DNA from: Polyangiaceae bacterium
GTDB taxonomy: Bacteria; Myxococcota_A; Polyangia; Polyangiales; Polyangiaceae
NCBI GenBank assembly: GCA_022842465.1
Contig: JALHPN010000010.1
Coordinates: 1-64,000 of the forward strand
Reading direction: 5' to 3'
DNA length: 64,000 nt
In this document: positions 16,473-25,031 of the stretch, one piece after another
How positions within the stretch are numbered: position 1 is the first letter of the stretch
Layout of the letters: each line of letters starts with the position of its first letter
Made by a program: the position numbers and the translations under genes
The notes under the pieces: model-generated
The model's database searches: none
The model's input: only the letters and a program-made list of their open reading frames with translations
What the model was told of the DNA's origin: nothing

Positions 16473-18551
16473 ATGTCGAACGATCCGTCGCGCCAATTCG
16501 ACGTGCTCTTCGAGGCCGTCCCCATCGGCCCGGTCACGAGCAAGAACCGGTTCTATCAGACGCCGCACGGCAACGGCTGCGGGTTCCGCGACCCGAGCGC
16601 CATGATCGAGATGCGTCGCGTGAAGGCGGCGGGGGGCTGGGGTGTCGTGTGTACCGAGCAGACGGAGATACACCCGAGCTCGGACATGAGCCCGTTCATC
16701 GAGATGCGGGCGTGGGGCCCCGAGGATCGTCCAGTCCTCGGCAAGGTCGTCGAGGCGATCCACGAGCACGGAGCGCTCGCGGCGATCGAGCTTTCCCACA
16801 GCGGGCTCAACACCGCCAACCTGTCGACGCGACTCGAGCCGCTGGGGCCGGCTCACCTGCCCGTGACCACGGAGGATCTCGAGCCCATTCAAGCGCGGGC
16901 GATGACCCTCCGCGACATTCGCCATCTGCGTCAGTGGCAACGCCGCGCGGCGCTCGACGCGAGGGACGTCGGGTTCGACCTCGTCTACGTCTACGCGGGG
17001 CTCTTCCTGAGCCTGCCGCATCAGTTCCTCTCGCGCCGTTACAACACGCGCTCGGACGAGTACGGCGGCAGCCTCGCCAATCGTGCACGCCTTCTATGCG
17101 AGCTGGTGGAAGAGACCAAAGCTGCCGTCGGTGACCGCTGCGCGGTGCCGGTGAGGATCACGCTCGACGAGCACCTCGGGCCCGACATGGACACGCTCGA
17201 AGAGCTGTTCGACGTCATCGGGCGACTACCGGATCTCTTCGACGTCGTCATCGGTGGAATGAACAGCGGCAGCGGCTCCGCCCGATTCGAGCAAGACGAC
17301 CACGGGCGGAACGAAGCCATCCTTCGGCGCGTCAAGGCTTGCACCCCGGCTCCGGTGGTCAGCGTCGGGTTTGTCCGGTCGCCGCCCGAGATGGCACGCC
17401 TGATTCGCGACGGCGTCGTGGACTTCATCGGCGCGGCACGCCCTTCGATCGCCGACCCTTTCTTGCCGCGGAAGATCGAGAGCGGTCGTTCTTCCGAGAT
17501 CCGGCCATGCATAGCCTGCAACATCTGCGTGGCTTCCGACTACTCGTCGGCCCCGGTCCGCTGCACGCAGAATCCGACGTTCTCCGAGGAGTGGCGTAGG
17601 GGCTGGCACCCCGAAGAGGTGCCGAGAAGACACGCGGAGATGACGCTCGCGGTCGTCGGCGCGGGGCCCGCGGGGATGGAGTGCGCCCGCGTGCTCGGGC
17701 GACGGGGCTACGACGTTCGTCTCTACGAGGCGTCGACGGAGCTCGGTGGCCGAGTCGCGAAGGAAGCGCTCCTCCCCGGGCTCCAGCGATGGATCGCGGT
17801 GAGGGACTACCGCGCTGCGGAGTTCGCGCGGCTCGGCAACGTCGAAGTACGGCGCGCGTCACGCGTCTCGGCCGAGTCGCTGCTCACCGAGCCATCGGCA
17901 AACGGTCGCCCACGTCACATCGTCATCGCGACGGGGGCGCGTTGGCGTCGCGACGGCGTGGGACGCCACCGCGATCGCCCGTTGACCGTCGGCGCTGGGG
18001 CCAGGATCTTGACCCCGGACGACCTACCCGTCGTATCCCCACTCCTGGGGCGCGTGCTGATCTACGACGATGATCACTACTACCTGGGCAGTGTTCTGGC
18101 GGAGGTGCTCGCGAGGACGGCCGCGAGCGTCACCTACGTGACGCCGGTCGCCGAGGTAGCCGCCTGGACCCACCGCACGATGGAGCAGCGGGAAACGCAA
18201 CGGCGCCTGCTCGACCTCGGCGTCCACATCGTACCGCACCGCATCCTCTCGAGAGTCGATGCGGGGGGGGCCGAGCTCCAGTGCATCTTCACGGGGCGCA
18301 TCTCGGAAATGGATCAAGACAGCGTCGTGCTGGTGACGGCGCGGCTCCCCGAGGATGCGCTTGCCGCGGAGCTCGACCGCGAACGCGACCGTTGGTCCGA
18401 CGCGGGCGTCCACGGCGTGACGGTCATCGGTGATGCGAGGGCCCCTGGCCAGATCGTCCACGCGGTGTTCTCCGGCCACGCGATGGCCCGGACGTTCCCC
18501 GATCACGACGGAGCGTTGGACCACTTCGAGCGCCGGGAGATGACGCCGTAG
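16473..18551 (+). CDS. Trimethylamine-dehydrogenase-like flavo/iron-sulfur oxidoreductase
   Basis: The 692-residue protein has an Old-Yellow-type FMN barrel (about 1-340), then the 4Fe-4S motif CIACNICVAS...C (C346, C349, C352, C364) followed by TQNPTFSEEWRRGWHPEE, and a C-terminal nucleotide-binding domain starting LAVVGAGPAGMECARVLGRRG. It aligns well with trimethylamine and dimethylamine dehydrogenases (RPSIADPFLP). From memory of that family, the cysteinyl-FMN Cys30 is Gly33 here, Tyr60 is Gln as in dimethylamine dehydrogenase, and the active-site His172 is not conserved. The substrate is thus probably not a simple methylamine. It follows SagB by 81 bp; a role as an extra redox tailoring enzyme is inference. 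Confidence 0.85.
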   Translation: MSNDPSRQFDVLFEAVPIGPVTSKNRFYQTPHGNGCGFRDPSAMIEMRRVKAAGGWGVVCTEQTEIHPSSDMSPFIEMRAWGPEDRPVLGKVVEAIHEHGALAAIELSHSGLNTANLSTRLEPLGPAHLPVTTEDLEPIQARAMTLRDIRHLRQWQRRAALDARDVGFDLVYVYAGLFLSLPHQFLSRRYNTRSDEYGGSLANRARLLCELVEETKAAVGDRCAVPVRITLDEHLGPDMDTLEELFDVIGRLPDLFDVVIGGMNSGSGSARFEQDDHGRNEAILRRVKACTPAPVVSVGFVRSPPEMARLIRDGVVDFIGAARPSIADPFLPRKIESGRSSEIRPCIACNICVASDYSSAPVRCTQNPTFSEEWRRGWHPEEVPRRHAEMTLAVVGAGPAGMECARVLGRRGYDVRLYEASTELGGRVAKEALLPGLQRWIAVRDYRAAEFARLGNVEVRRASRVSAESLLTEPSANGRPRHIVIATGARWRRDGVGRHRDRPLTVGAGARILTPDDLPVVSPLLGRVLIYDDDHYYLGSVLAEVLARTAASVTYVTPVAEVAAWTHRTMEQRETQRRLLDLGVHIVPHRILSRVDAGGAELQCIFTGRISEMDQDSVVLVTARLPEDALAAELDRERDRWSDAGVHGVTVIGDARAPGQIVHAVFSGHAMARTFPDHDGALDHFERREMTP

Positions 18552-18610
18552 CCTGGCAGTTCCTTCGAAGCGCCCATCGCGGACCTGTCGAGAGAGGCGT
18601 ACGCTGGCGC

Positions 18611-19105
18611 ATGGTCGACAGCGAGACGCGGGCGAAGCTCAACGGCGCGATGCGAGATGCTCTCCGGAAGGAGAAGATCCCCTTCGTCGAGGTGAGCACG
18701 GAGGTGGTGCCGGGCAACGTCATCGCGCTCACGATCGTGACCAAGGCCGAGAGCCAGGACGCCGCCGACCGTGCCTTCGGCGACGTGGCGAAGCGCTTCA
18801 AGGGAACGGAGATCCGCCGCGAGTTCAAGACGCCCGAGGAGCTGGCGAAGGAGAAGGCCGCGACGATGCGGATCATCCTCCGGGCACTCACCGGCACCGA
18901 GCCGTACACGGTGGCGAGCATCGCCGAACGGGCACACGAATGGTCGTGGGCCATCGAGGCCTGCCTGAGGGCCCTGGCAGCCAAGGGCATCGTGCGACCC
19001 GTCGGCGAGTACGACGACAACCCCGTGTGGACGATCGCGCCGCAGAACGCGACCTTCGAGGCGGCGGTCGCGGCTGCACGGGACAAGGGCTTCGAGGTCG
19101 CCTGA
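18611..19105 (+). CDS. Hypothetical protein with C-terminal winged-helix-like region
   Basis: The 164-residue soluble protein has an alpha/beta N-terminal half (KIPFVEVSTEVVPGNVIALT). Its C-terminal half resembles a winged helix (MRIILRALTGTEPYTVASIA, EACLRALAAKGIVRPVGEYD), the pattern of a helix-turn-helix with a wing. No known family is recognised. ATG 18611 is 59 bp after the flavoprotein gene, and the next gene starts 3 bp after its stop, so it more likely pairs with the DUF427 gene. Whether it belongs to the RiPP locus is open. Confidence 0.6.
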   Translation: MVDSETRAKLNGAMRDALRKEKIPFVEVSTEVVPGNVIALTIVTKAESQDAADRAFGDVAKRFKGTEIRREFKTPEELAKEKAATMRIILRALTGTEPYTVASIAERAHEWSWAIEACLRALAAKGIVRPVGEYDDNPVWTIAPQNATFEAAVAAARDKGFEVA

Positions 19106-19108
19106 GCG

Positions 19109-19588
19109 ATGCGGCCCGTTCCCGACAACCCCGGCCCCGGTCAGGAGTCCGTCTGGGACTACCCGCGCCCGCCGCGCATCGAGCCATGCTCGCGCCGGAT
19201 CCGCGTCGTCCTCGGCGGAGTCACGCTCGTGGACACGACGCGCTCGCTCCGGGTGCTCGAGACGAGCCATCCGCCCGTCTACTACGCGCCGGTCGCCGAC
19301 GTCGTGGCCGGGGCGCTCTCCCCGGCCGCGCGGAGCACGTTCTGCGAGTTCAAGGGCTCGGCGCGCTACTTCGACGTGCGCGGCGGCGCGCTCGTCGCGA
19401 AGGACGGAGCGTGGACGTACGACGAGGGCCAGCTCGCGGGGTACGTCGCCTTCTACGCCGGCAAGGTGGACGCGTGCTTCGTCGACGACGAGCGCGTGAC
19501 GCCCCAGGAGGGCGGCTTCTACGGCGGCTGGATCACGAGCCACGTGGCGGGCCCGTTCAAGGGACCGCCGGGAACGTCGCGCTACTGA
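19109..19588 (+). CDS. DUF427 domain protein
   Basis: The 159-residue product carries the DUF427 pattern: RRIRVVLGGVTLVDTTRSLR, then VLETSHPPVYYAPVADV, FCEFKGSARYFDVRG and WTYDEGQL, YVAFYAGKVDAC. These small beta-rich proteins are widespread; a few have been linked to enzyme-like or binding roles, but no reaction is firmly established. The Tyr/Phe-Cys-Glu patch (TFCEFKGSARYFD) is the conserved region. It starts 3 bp after the preceding gene and is very likely cotranscribed with it. Confidence 0.83.
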   Translation: MRPVPDNPGPGQESVWDYPRPPRIEPCSRRIRVVLGGVTLVDTTRSLRVLETSHPPVYYAPVADVVAGALSPAARSTFCEFKGSARYFDVRGGALVAKDGAWTYDEGQLAGYVAFYAGKVDACFVDDERVTPQEGGFYGGWITSHVAGPFKGPPGTSRY

Positions 19589-19879
19589 GCGAGGTCGCTT
19601 CGCGCCTCGGGGCAGACGCGACCCTCCCCGCGGTGCGTGGTTTCGTCCGACGAAACGAATCCACCGATGCCGGACGGGGACCATGGCGAGGCGCGGCTCG
19701 TGCCGCATCAGCCTGCTGATCCGATACGCGATCCATGCGATGTCGTGGTCGATGCCGCAGCGTCAGGTTCCTGACCCGCGTGTGCGACGCGTTGTGCACG
19801 GCCGCGCGAGCCCGCGAGACGAGGGACCCCCTCTTGTGGGCTCGCAACGCGCGGCACAAGCGTTGCCTACAGCGCGGAA

Positions 19880-20620
19880 ATGAGGTCTCTGCTGCCACCG
19901 TTTCGCGTCGCTGTCGTGATCGGGTACGCGCTCATCGCGTGCTCGGACGCGACGAGCTCGCCTCTCCCGCCGACTCCCGCGCCCCCGCAAGACCTTCCCG
20001 AGGACGAGAGCCTCGCGCCTTCCCCGGACCCAGGGGTCCCGCTCACGTTCGTCGGTACGCTCGCCGAAGACCCGGCCGCGGTGAACGTCATCGCGCGTGT
20101 GCGCTCGGTGGTCGAGGCCGAGCTCGCCAGCGCGCTTGTTCGGCCGTGGTTTCGTGGGCGCGGCATCCGTGTTCGCGTGCTCGGTCCGCGAGAATCGATG
20201 ACGACCGTACCCGAGTTCGTGGAGACCAGCGGCCGCTTCGGCGCGCCAGTGGAGGCTTACGGCCTGACGCTCCCGGAACGAATCGGCGATGACTTCTTCT
20301 TCGCCGTGAAGCAGAGCAAGTGGCTCGAGCAGACGACGATGCACGAGATGCTGCACGTGATCGCCTTCGCGGCCGACGAGGCAGGCGCAGACCTCCCCCG
20401 TCGGATGGCTTCGGCGTACAAGAAGAGCACGATCGTCTTGGAGGCCTCTTCGCAGAACGCGCACGAGAATCTGGCCTACAAGGGGCAGCATTACCTGTCG
20501 GGGAACGGCGCCGTGCTCGCCCGCGCCGTTGACCCCATCCTCGACGTCCTCACGGATCTCTTTCCTACCCCGCTGTTCCCGAACCAAGCGGCCACTTCGT
20601 CCGAGCTGCTCTCACGCTGA
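19880..20620 (+). CDS. Lipoprotein with zincin-like HExxH motif
   Basis: The 246-residue product has a signal peptide ending GYALIAC (lipobox near residue 21), a Pro-rich linker and an alpha/beta domain. Residues TTMHEMLHVIAFAADEAG contain HEMLH, the HExxH zinc motif of metallopeptidases, and the region LVRPWFRGRGIRVRV precedes it. The third ligand typical of zincins is not obvious. It could be a lipoprotein peptidase or an inactive relative. It lies ~290 bp after the DUF427 gene; that gap holds a GTTTCGT-CCG-ACGAAAC inverted repeat at 19640-19656 but no gene. Confidence 0.65.
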   Translation: MRSLLPPFRVAVVIGYALIACSDATSSPLPPTPAPPQDLPEDESLAPSPDPGVPLTFVGTLAEDPAAVNVIARVRSVVEAELASALVRPWFRGRGIRVRVLGPRESMTTVPEFVETSGRFGAPVEAYGLTLPERIGDDFFFAVKQSKWLEQTTMHEMLHVIAFAADEAGADLPRRMASAYKKSTIVLEASSQNAHENLAYKGQHYLSGNGAVLARAVDPILDVLTDLFPTPLFPNQAATSSELLSR

Positions 20621-20830
20621 CGGTCCTCTCGCGCACGCTAGACCGTCGAGGTCCCAACCCGCGTCACACCGAGCTGCGACCGGGACGACGCCGCTCGTCG
20701 CGACCGAGGGGCGCCGGGCGGGGACGGTGCGCGCGCGGCGTTCCGAGGCCGCGGGTCAGGCCGAGGCACGCACGCCGGCGCGGCCGATGAGCTGGGAGGC
20801 GCGGACTGGCTCGAGGGCACGTCGCGAGCG

Positions 20831-21538
20831 TCACTCCGCGATGGAGGCTTCGACGGCCGACACGGCGCCGTCGCCGTCGCGATCGAGGCCGACGCGGATC
20901 ACCTTCGCGACGAGCTCGGGGTCGAGGCCCTTCCGCTTGGCAGCGGCCGCGCTCTCCGACGCGACGACGCGTCCGTCGCGGTTCGTGTCGAGGTTCGCGA
21001 AGCCGCCGAGCAGCCGCCAGTGCTCGATCGCCGACGTGCGCGTGGCCGCGAGCGCCGGCGAGGTCGGCTGACCGCGAAGGACGGCGTCGTCGAGCGTCTC
21101 GGCGGTATACGCGACCTGCTGGGCCTCCTGGTTCTCGAGGGCGAGCACGCTCATCGAGCAGCCCAGGATCGCCGTCCCCAGCTCGCGTCCCGCAACATCG
21201 AAGAAGGTCACGATCGTCGTCGGAATCTCCGTGAGCTTGCACGAAACAGGCTGGCTCTTGAAGGTCCGGATCGCACGGCTCACGCGCTCGACCTCCGCCG
21301 CATCCGCGACGGTGACGTCGTCCTCGAGCCCGATCCGCTTGCCCTTCGGATCCGTCATCGTGCGGACGAGACGAAGACGCGCCACGCTCGGCATCAGCTC
21401 GCGCGACGTCTGCGTCTTGCTCGCGGCCGCGCCACTCGAGTCCGTGTCGCCATCCGACGCTGCGCCCTCTACTGCACAGGCGCCGAGCGACGCCGTTCCG
21501 AGGACGAGGGAGGAGACCACGGCGAGCGCGCGGAGCAT
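20831..21538 (-). CDS. Lipoprotein with paired EF-hand-like calcium sites
   Basis: The 235-residue product starts MLRALAVVSSLVLGTASLGAC, a clear lipobox signal. The middle is a beta-rich domain with two cysteines (SCKLTEIPTTIVTFFD, AILGCSMSV). Near the C-terminus two EF-hand loops appear, NLDTNRDGRVVASE and GLDRDGDGAVSAVE, each followed or preceded by a helix. Extracellular calcium binding is likely from these loops. A start 23 codons upstream (21607) is possible but gives a less standard signal peptide. Converges with the zincin-like gene, leaving a 210-bp gap with nothing recognisable. Confidence 0.72.
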   Translation of the reverse strand: MLRALAVVSSLVLGTASLGACAVEGAASDGDTDSSGAAASKTQTSRELMPSVARLRLVRTMTDPKGKRIGLEDDVTVADAAEVERVSRAIRTFKSQPVSCKLTEIPTTIVTFFDVAGRELGTAILGCSMSVLALENQEAQQVAYTAETLDDAVLRGQPTSPALAATRTSAIEHWRLLGGFANLDTNRDGRVVASESAAAAKRKGLDPELVAKVIRVGLDRDGDGAVSAVEASIAE

Positions 21539-21721
21539 GGGCGACGAGGGCAGCACGCCGCGTGCCAGGGCGCCCACTGGCACAGAGCGTCGAAACCGAG
21601 GAAACATCGCGCCCTCGTCCGCGCCGCTGCGCGCGTCGTGATCTCGGACTGCGCAGTCCTGGCGAGGGTGGAAGCGCCCGCCCAACGTGGCTAGAGGAGG
21701 GGGGTGGTACCCGCTCGTCCC

Positions 21722-23836
21722 GTGAACCGCCTCGCCACCGAGGCCTCCGCGTATCTGTTGCAACATGCACGCAACCCGGTGGCCTGGTACCCGTGGGGTG
21801 AAGAGGCGCTCGCCGAGGCGCGCCGGCGGGACGTCCCGATCCTGCTCTCGATCGGCTACGCGGCGTGCCACTGGTGCCACGTGATGGAGCGCGAGTCGTT
21901 CGAGGACCCGTCCATCGCCGCGCTCATGAACGAGCGCTTCGTGAACGTGAAGGTGGACCGAGAGGAGCGGCCCGACCTCGATCAGATCTACCAGCTCGTC
22001 GTGCAGATCATGGGGCGGAACGGGGGCTGGCCGCTGACCGTGTTCCTCACGCCGTCGCAGCGGCCGTTCTTCGGGGGGACGTACTTCCCGCCCGAGGATC
22101 GCTACGGCATGCCCGGCTTCCCGAAGGTCCTCGTCGCCCTGTCCGACGCCTACCGCGACGAGCGCGACGCGATCGAGGGACAGGCCACGGAGCTGACGGA
22201 GGCGATCGCGCGCGCGTCGCGAAGCGCGCGCGCCGACACGCCGAAAACGGAGGCCGTCTCGCCGGCGCTCCTCGAGGACGCGAGCCGCTTCCTCCTCGCG
22301 CGCTTCGACGTCACCCACGGCGGGTTCGGCCGGCGGCCCAAGTTCCCGAGCACGATGGCGCTCGAGGTCCTGCTCCGGCGCGGTGTGCTCGAGGGGGACG
22401 GCGTCGCGAAGGACGCCGTGCGGCTCGCCCTCGAGGGAATGCAAAGAGGAGGCATCCGCGATCACCTCGGCGGAGGGTTCCACCGCTACGCGACGGACGA
22501 GCGCTGGCTCGTCCCCCACTTCGAGAAGATGCTCTACGACAACGCGCTCCTCCTGCGCCTTTACGCCGACGCCCATCGCGTCTTCGGCGATTTCGAGGAG
22601 ACGGTGCTGTCCATCGCAGCGTACGTCGCGCGCGAGATGACGGACGCGAGCGGCGGCTTCCATGCGAGCCAGGACGCGGACAGCGAAGGCGAGGAGGGAC
22701 GATTCTTCGTCTGGGACGAGGCCGACGTCCGCGCCGCGTTGCCGGACGACGATCTCGCCGTGCGCGTCGCCTTGGTGGCCTTCGGCGTCACCCCGGAAGG
22801 AAATTTCGAGGACCACGGGCGACCGACCGGGAAGACCGTGCTCCACGAGGCGATGCCCGTTGCGGCGGTGGCCGCCCGGCTCGGGATCGAGCCTATCGAA
22901 GCCCGCGAGGCGCTCGCGCGCGCGAAGGCACGCATGTTCGCGGCTCGCGAGGCGCGGCCCCGTCCGCTCCGGGATCCGAAGATCCTGACGTCGTGGAACG
23001 CGCTCTTCGTCTCCGCCCTCGCCGAGGCGGGCGGGGCGTTGGGCCGCCCGGAGCTCGTCGAGGCTGCCGAGCGGGCGCTCGCGCTGCTCGAGGAGCGCCT
23101 CGTCGCGCGCGCCGAGGACGGTCGTCTCGTCCGCGTGGAGCGCCTCTTCGTCCGGGAGGCGGGAGACGGCGCGCGGGGCCTCGTGAAGGGCCCGGGCTTC
23201 CTCGACGACCACGCCTACCTCGCGAACGCGGCCCTCGACGTCTACGAGAGCACCGGCGATCCCGCGCGAGCCGCCTTCGCGCGGGAGATCGTCGACGTCA
23301 TGCTCGCCTCGTTCCGCGACGAGGAGCACGGCTTCTTCTTCACGCCGAAGGGTGGCGAGTCGCTCATCACGCGGCCGCAGGACCCTTACGACAACGCCGT
23401 CCCGAGCGGCGCCTCGATGGCGTGTCGCGCGCTCGCGCGGCTCGGGACGCTCGCAGATCCCCGCTACGCCGCGATCGCGGAGACCGAGCTGCTCCGCCTC
23501 GCGCCGCTCGCGACGAAGAATGCGCTCGGTCACGGGCAGCTCGTGTGCGAGCTGGACCGGCTCGTACGCGGCTCGGTGGACATCGTGCTCGTGGGTCCGC
23601 GCGATCACGCCGCAACGCGGTCGCTCGCGCGGGAGGTCCTCGTCCGATGGATCCCGAACCGCACGCTCGCTTGGGTCGACCCGCGCGATCCGGGCTCGCT
23701 CCGCGCCTCCGCGGCGCTCGCCGAGGGCAAGGCCCCCGCCGCCGACGGTCTCCCCGTCGCCTACGTCTGCCGCGGGCGCAGCTGCTCTCTCCCGGTCCGC
23801 GATCCCGCCGCGCTCGGCGCCCTCCTCGACGGCTGA
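21722..23836 (+). CDS. YyaL/SSP411-type thioredoxin-domain protein (DUF255)
   Basis: The ~704-residue protein begins [25 protein letters not shown], the exact opening of this family, which is why GTG 21722 is chosen over GTG 21704. A thioredoxin-like domain (about 1-165) has [14 protein letters not shown] with the CxxC pair. The remaining ~540 residues match the (alpha/alpha)6 barrel of cellobiose-epimerase-like proteins ([48 protein letters not shown]). The biological role is poorly known; the human homologue is linked to spermatogenesis. It is full length and ends 64 bp before the convergent toxin gene. Confidence 0.9.
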   Translation: MNRLATEASAYLLQHARNPVAWYPWGEEALAEARRRDVPILLSIGYAACHWCHVMERESFEDPSIAALMNERFVNVKVDREERPDLDQIYQLVVQIMGRNGGWPLTVFLTPSQRPFFGGTYFPPEDRYGMPGFPKVLVALSDAYRDERDAIEGQATELTEAIARASRSARADTPKTEAVSPALLEDASRFLLARFDVTHGGFGRRPKFPSTMALEVLLRRGVLEGDGVAKDAVRLALEGMQRGGIRDHLGGGFHRYATDERWLVPHFEKMLYDNALLLRLYADAHRVFGDFEETVLSIAAYVAREMTDASGGFHASQDADSEGEEGRFFVWDEADVRAALPDDDLAVRVALVAFGVTPEGNFEDHGRPTGKTVLHEAMPVAAVAARLGIEPIEAREALARAKARMFAAREARPRPLRDPKILTSWNALFVSALAEAGGALGRPELVEAAERALALLEERLVARAEDGRLVRVERLFVREAGDGARGLVKGPGFLDDHAYLANAALDVYESTGDPARAAFAREIVDVMLASFRDEEHGFFFTPKGGESLITRPQDPYDNAVPSGASMACRALARLGTLADPRYAAIAETELLRLAPLATKNALGHGQLVCELDRLVRGSVDIVLVGPRDHAATRSLAREVLVRWIPNRTLAWVDPRDPGSLRASAALAEGKAPAADGLPVAYVCRGRSCSLPVRDPAALGALLDG

Positions 23837-23900
23837 CGTGCCCGCGGCAGCCGGGGCTGCAGGTGATCTTGCCCTGGCAAACCCGTGCTCGCGGAGCGCT

Positions 23901-24428
23901 CTACGGCTCTGGCGGAGCTGCGAGCGCGCTCAGGGCCGCGCGAACGAACGCCTCGAACGCGTCGAGCGCGACGTTCACGGGTCCCTCCGTTCGGACGAGC
24001 CGCGCGAGCTCGTTCTCGAGGTGGCCCGGATCGAACGTCACGGCGTACGCGTGCCGAAAGAAGTGGCGAAAGGCGAGGAGGGCGGCGAGATCGGTGACCA
24101 GGGAGATGTCGACGACGGCGGGCCGCGTTCCTGGGATCTCGGCCGCCATCTGTGCAAGGAGCTCGCGGTGCCAGCGGTCGCCTCGCGGGACGTCGCCGTC
24201 GAGCTCCCGCGCGATGCGCTCGAAGATCGTCTCGACGCCGGTGTACCACCCGTGCAGCGCCACCGCCGCGAGCGCGAGGGCGCCGGCGTCCGATGGTTGT
24301 GCCCCCATCCGGCGCTTCGCTTCGTGAGCATCGGCCATGCGCTTCGCGAGCCCGCGGCGGTCCTCGTCGACCTCGACGAGGAGCCGGGCCAGCATCGCGG
24401 CGGATGCGCGGGACTCAGCCGACATCAT
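23901..24428 (-). CDS. hepT: HEPN-domain toxin HepT
   Basis: The 175-residue all-helical protein carries the HEPN active-site motif RHFFRHAY (R121, H126, Y128; RX4HXY), the signature of HepT ribonuclease toxins. The Tyr is the residue that MntA-type partners modify with AMP groups in characterised systems. ATG 24428 or 24425 (adjacent codons) overlaps the mntA stop by 14 or 11 bp, so translation should be coupled. The whole region is longer at the N-terminus than the minimal HepT of ~120-140 residues, with an extra charged helix. Toxicity is expected from the family and not shown here. Confidence 0.85.
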   Translation of the reverse strand: MMSAESRASAAMLARLLVEVDEDRRGLAKRMADAHEAKRRMGAQPSDAGALALAAVALHGWYTGVETIFERIARELDGDVPRGDRWHRELLAQMAAEIPGTRPAVVDISLVTDLAALLAFRHFFRHAYAVTFDPGHLENELARLVRTEGPVNVALDAFEAFVRAALSALAAPPEP

Positions 24429-24771
24429 GGCCCTCGGCGAGGACCCGCGCCTGAAACGCGGGTGGCAGCTCCTCGAGCAGCAAGAGATCGACGGAGCGCC
24501 CGGTCGCCTCGCCGAGCCGGTCGGCGAGCGCGATCCGGTCAGCGTCCGCGAGCCCTTCGACCACGAGATCGACATCGCTCCGAGGCCCGAACCCGCCCCA
24601 CGCGAGCGAGCCGATGAGCCAGGCGCGTCCGAAGCGGAGCTCGCCACGTAGTCCGGTCACTGCCCTGGTCACAGCGTCGATACAGCGGTCCCGCTCGGCA
24701 CGGTCGCGCGCCAGATCCGCTCCGGCACGCCGGAGCAGCGTGTGCGCGAGATCGAGAGGGGACACGGCCAT
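24415..24771 (-). CDS. mntA: MNT-domain antitoxin MntA (nucleotidyltransferase)
   Basis: The 118-residue protein has the minimal nucleotidyltransferase signature GSLAWGGFGPRSDVDL, which fits GSX10DXD exactly (G54, S55, D66, D68). Antitoxins of this family neutralise HepT by adding AMP to its active-site Tyr. The upstream-most residues (MAVSPLDLAHTLLRRAGADL) form a helix. ATG 24771 was chosen as it begins this helix; the open frame upstream is not protein-like. It is the first gene of the pair, with the toxin overlapping its end, the usual order for this family. Confidence 0.87.
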   Translation of the reverse strand: MAVSPLDLAHTLLRRAGADLARDRAERDRCIDAVTRAVTGLRGELRFGRAWLIGSLAWGGFGPRSDVDLVVEGLADADRIALADRLGEATGRSVDLLLLEELPPAFQARVLAEGHDVG

Positions 24772-25031
24772 GACGCGAGGGTAGCGCGCGCGCTGTGGCC
24801 AGACCAGCGTCCGAAGCGCGCACCGTCGATAGGCATGCATGCCTCGCCCGGACCATGGGCGAGCGCATCCCTCCCACGAGCGGACGACATCGCCCTCGCG
24901 CCCGCACGACCTCGTGCAGCGAAGGACTCGAAGGACACGAAAGGACAGTCGTCGGCGCGCGAAGGTGTCGCGCGACGGTCGTTGCCGCTTGGCATGACTC
25001 CTGCGCAGCAGTCGTCCCTCGGAGCTCCTCG

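Noticed and set aside
19640-19656. Inverted repeat GTTTCGT-CCG-ACGAAAC as a terminator
   Set aside because: The stem is only 7 bp with a 3-base loop and no T-run; it could be chance or a small operator.
20831-23608. 925-residue minus-strand frame over the YyaL gene
   Set aside because: Only its last 235 residues (EF-hand lipoprotein) are protein-like. The rest is the antisense shadow of the YyaL-type gene.
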